NCBI RefSeq assembly: GCF_002160515.1
Contig: NZ_NFKS01000008.1
Location: 1 to 64,000 of the forward strand
Reading direction: 5' to 3'
DNA from: Anaeromassilibacillus sp. An172
GTDB lineage: Bacteria; Bacillota; Clostridia; Oscillospirales; Acutalibacteraceae
Length of the DNA stretch: 64,000 nucleotides
This document shows positions 62,376 through 64,000 of this stretch, piece after piece. The notes under the pieces were generated by a model, which saw only the letters and a program-made list of their open reading frames with translations, was not told where the DNA came from and searched no databases. Position 1 is the first letter of the stretch; each line of letters begins with the position of its first letter. Made by a program: the position numbers and the translations under genes.

Positions 62376-62552
62376 GTGGCTGTTCCGCAGGATCCGGTTA
62401 TTTTGCTTTCATTTATAAATACAAAGCTCAGGGATTTTTATCCCTCACTTGAGGAGCTGGGCAAGGATTTAGATGTAGATACAAATGAGATTGTCGAAAA
62501 GCTCAAGATGATAAATTACGAATACGATGAAAAACAAAATCGTTTTGTGTGA
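62376..62552 (+). CDS. DUF4250 domain-containing small protein
   Basis: The 58-residue soluble protein starts MAVPQDPVILLSFINTKLRDFYPSLEELGKDLDVD, the pattern of DUF4250, a family of about 60 residues common in gut Firmicutes and Bacteroidetes, with no known role. The start is a GTG after TAGGGGG. It has its own promoter, leader hairpin and terminator. Confidence 0.8.
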   Translation: MAVPQDPVILLSFINTKLRDFYPSLEELGKDLDVDTNEIVEKLKMINYEYDEKQNRFV

Positions 62553-62571
62553 TAATTTTTGATTTTATTAT

Positions 62572-62617
62572 AAAAGGTCAAACTTTCAACTGAGAGAGTT
62601 TGACCTTTTGTTTTTTA
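62572..62617 (+). terminator. Terminator of the DUF4250 gene
   Basis: AAAAGGTCAAACT and AGTTTGACCTTTT arms, then GTTTTTTA. The arms resemble CtsR half sites, but the hairpin and T-run fit a terminator. Confidence 0.85.
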
Positions 62618-62639
62618 TAAGAAAAACTTAAATTAGTGA

Positions 62640-62722
62640 GAACCATTCTCAAAATTACGGAAAAGGTCTCGTCCGCCTTGGAATGAAGTTAATTTCCAAG
62701 ATATACCTTTGCAAGGCGGAAA
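62640..62722 (-). repeat. Intergenic hairpin repeat cluster 11 (single B-A unit)
   Basis: GTGAGAACCATTC...GGTCTCG forms the B part. CCGCCTTG 62673-62680 pairs with CAAGGCGG 62712-62719. It lies 84 bases upstream of the CtsR-controlled promoter, in the opposite orientation to ctsR. Confidence 0.85.
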
Positions 62723-62805
62723 TAAAAAATAAAAAATTTTTAAAACGTGAGCAAAATGGAGAAAAACGGAGAAAACGGGAGATTGTATAGGGTTAATTGC
62801 TTGTA

Positions 62806-62877
62806 TTTGACTTTTATTGACTTTGACTTTCTTTGACCTTCACGCTATAATATTAACAAAGGTCAGGGAAAGTCAAA
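62806..62877 (+). promoter_or_regulatory. ctsR promoter with three CtsR operators
   Basis: The promoter is TTGACT (62823-62828), 17 bases, TATAAT (62846-62851). CtsR boxes (GGTCAAA-NAN-RGTCAAA) are visible: a full match on the minus strand at 62822-62838 over the -35, a one-mismatch site at 62806-62822, and GGTCAGGGAAAGTCAAA on plus at 62861-62877 just after the start of transcription. Binding to these would block the promoter and make the operon self-repressed and heat-induced. Confidence 0.88.
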
Positions 62878-62917
62878 CAAAGGGCAGTGAAATGTCCGTA
62901 TGATAGGTGGCATTAGT

Positions 62918-63367
62918 ATGAGAATGAGCGATTTAGTCGCCAATTATATATTGGATATGCTGGACGAGCAAAACGGCAACGCCGAAATAAGAAGAAACGA
63001 GCTTGCCGGCACCTTGGGCTGCGTTCCCAGTCAGATAAACTATGTTATCACCTCAAGGTTTACGCCGGAACAGGGATACATTGTTGAAAGCCGACGGGGA
63101 GGCGGGGGCTATATCAGAATAACGAGAATAAAACTGGGCAGAAGTTCCGCCATAATGCATATAATAAATTCAATTGGCAAAACTCTGGACAGAGCCACCG
63201 CAGAGGCTATGCTTACAAATATGGTTTCACAGGAAATAATAGATAAGCAGACAGCAAGACTGATGGCCTGCGGAATTTCTGAAAGGTCATATCAGGAAGT
63301 CCCGCAGAAATACCGTGACGGATTGAGGGCGGGCATATTTAAAAATATGCTTCTGACCTTGATTTAG
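62918..63367 (+). CDS. ctsR: Transcriptional regulator CtsR
   Basis: The 149-residue repressor of class III heat-shock genes has a winged helix with LAGTLGCVPSQINYVITSRFTPEQGYIVESRRGGGGYIRI; the glycine-rich loop is the temperature sensor. The C-terminal half is the dimerisation and McsA/McsB contact domain. The ATG (MRMSDLVANYI) lies after AGGTGG; an in-frame start six codons earlier is rejected. The first gene of ctsR-mcsA-mcsB. Confidence 0.95.
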   Translation: MRMSDLVANYILDMLDEQNGNAEIRRNELAGTLGCVPSQINYVITSRFTPEQGYIVESRRGGGGYIRITRIKLGRSSAIMHIINSIGKTLDRATAEAMLTNMVSQEIIDKQTARLMACGISERSYQEVPQKYRDGLRAGIFKNMLLTLI

Positions 63368-63435
63368 CGGTCTTAAAAAGTAAAACAAGTTAATAAACAT
63401 ATATAATGTATGATTTAAGCAAGGGGGATTGCTTT

Positions 63436-63963
63436 ATGAAATGTCAAAAATGCGGTGTTAACGAAGCTACTACACATATAAAAACAATGATAAACGGTCA
63501 GTACACAGAGTATTACCTCTGTCCGGACTGCGCAGAGAAGATGGGCTATACAAATATGTTCGGAGACTTTTCCTCTGAGTTTTCCAATTTGCTTGGAAGC
63601 TTTTTCGGAAACGCTCTTCCGGAGAGAACACAGGCCACAAGATGTCCTTTCTGCGGAAGCACATACAACGACATTGTTAAAAACGGAATTGTGGGATGCG
63701 CCCAGTGTTACGACACATTCAGAGATGAGCTTGTTCCCACAATAAGAAGAATACATGGAAATACTACACACTGCGGAAAGAAATCAACCCAGTGGAGAAA
63801 TAATTTGCAGAACAGAAAGATTGCAAAGGTTCAGAAAAAAGAACTCACCACAACAAACAGCAAGCTGGACAATTTGAAAAAACAGCTTCAGGAGGCTATA
63901 CAGGCTCAGGAATTTGAGCAGGCAGCAAAGCTTCGTGATGAGATTAAGGGAATGGAGGGATAA
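63436..63963 (+). CDS. mcsA: McsA, activator of protein arginine kinase
   Basis: The 175-residue protein has four CxxC pairs forming zinc sites (CQKC, CPDC, CPFC, CAQC), a linker, and a C-terminal UVR domain (QLQEAIQAQEFEQAAKLRDEIKGM) that can bind ClpC. It activates McsB. The ATG is nine bases after AAGGGGG. It is two bases ahead of mcsB. Confidence 0.93.
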   Translation: MKCQKCGVNEATTHIKTMINGQYTEYYLCPDCAEKMGYTNMFGDFSSEFSNLLGSFFGNALPERTQATRCPFCGSTYNDIVKNGIVGCAQCYDTFRDELVPTIRRIHGNTTHCGKKSTQWRNNLQNRKIAKVQKKELTTTNSKLDNLKKQLQEAIQAQEFEQAAKLRDEIKGMEG

Positions 63964-63965
63964 TT

Positions 63966-64000
63966 ATGGATAACTCAATAGTTGTTTCCACAAGAATCAG
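63966..64000 (+). CDS. mcsB: McsB protein arginine kinase (5' end only)
   Basis: The frame begins ATG two bases after the mcsA stop and reads MDNSIVVSTRI before the window ends. This matches the first strand of the guanido kinase-like domain (VSTRIRLARN). McsB phosphorylates arginines to tag proteins for ClpCP. Truncated only by the window edge; clpC probably follows. Confidence 0.8.
   Translation, partial: MDNSIVVSTRI

Noticed and set aside
62572-62617. Additional CtsR operator
   Set aside because: The AAGGTCAAA and TTTGACC strings are the two arms of a terminator followed by a T-run; the half-site arrangement is inverted rather than direct.

Overview
This window comes from the chromosome of a low-to-mid GC, anaerobic, spore-forming gut Firmicute. 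The best fit is the Ruminococcus/Oscillospiraceae part of the Clostridia. This rests on a spoVAD gene, the [FeFe]-hydrogenase maturation genes hydE, hydG and hydF, a two-subunit oxygen-sensitive type fumarase, meso-diaminopimelate dehydrogenase, a type I dockerin on a decayed glycosidase, a ctsR-mcsA-mcsB operon, and frequent TTG and GTG starts behind strong Shine-Dalgarno sites. I see no tRNA, rRNA, CRISPR array, transposase or prophage.

Layout. 0-10 kb: a Nudix hydrolase, DAHP synthase (aroF), a divergent glycolipid synthase/flippase-like pair, a VanW surface protein, a TraB lipoprotein, spoVAD and a VanZ protein. 10-18 kb (mostly minus strand): a Na+-dependent transporter, a MATE exporter, galT and an ABC exporter pair. 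18-24 kb (plus): AEC transporter, WYL regulator, maf, a lipid kinase and a two-component system. 24-37 kb: citrate synthase with a MarR regulator, ddh, a manganese riboswitch ahead of a nonsense-mutated Na+/Ca2+ antiporter, 8-oxoguanine glycosylase, a Na/Pi symporter, a cell-wall pair (an FHA-RodA fusion plus a class B PBP), and fumarase. 37-42.5 kb: a second two-component system, an MntP/YtaF protein, rpsT and mecA. 42.5-47.4 kb: a structured leader RNA, a TM1266 regulator, hydE, hydG and hydF. 48-60 kb: an AraC regulator and an ABC importer with a GH112 phosphorylase, a sugar nucleotidyltransferase and an anomeric hexosamine kinase, followed by a decayed GH84-like dockerin protein. 60-64 kb: a SLOG protein, three XRE regulators, a DUF4250 protein and ctsR-mcsA-mcsB.

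The 48-58 kb locus reads as uptake and phosphorolysis of lacto-N-biose/galacto-N-biose, the disaccharides of mucin and milk glycans. The importer brings in the disaccharide. The GH112 enzyme gives galactose-1-phosphate plus GlcNAc or GalNAc. The kinase makes HexNAc-1-phosphate, and the nucleotidyltransferase probably makes the UDP-sugar. galT at 13.8-15.3 kb can take the galactose-1-phosphate. The neighbouring dockerin glycosidase remnant fits a mucin or amino-sugar theme.

The most unusual signal is a family of about 27 intergenic hairpin repeats (here called module A) at 11 loci. Each has two 8-base arms about 32 bases apart and then a constant GCGARAC-type tail. Arm sequences differ between copies, but the two arms of a copy change together so pairing is kept (ACCTG/CAGGT, CCTTG/CAAGG, ACGTG/CACGT, CCGTG/CACGG, ACATG/CATGT and others). 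Module A is chained in a recurrent order with other hairpins: B, a GCGARACC...GGYTCGC tail; C, a CAGCCATGG palindrome; S, a GCTCTGTCACA hairpin; and E, a CGTAGGGGCG element. One copy supplies the last codons and stop of aroF. A second notable element is a roughly 130-nt structured RNA behind a consensus promoter, directly upstream of the hydrogenase-maturation genes.
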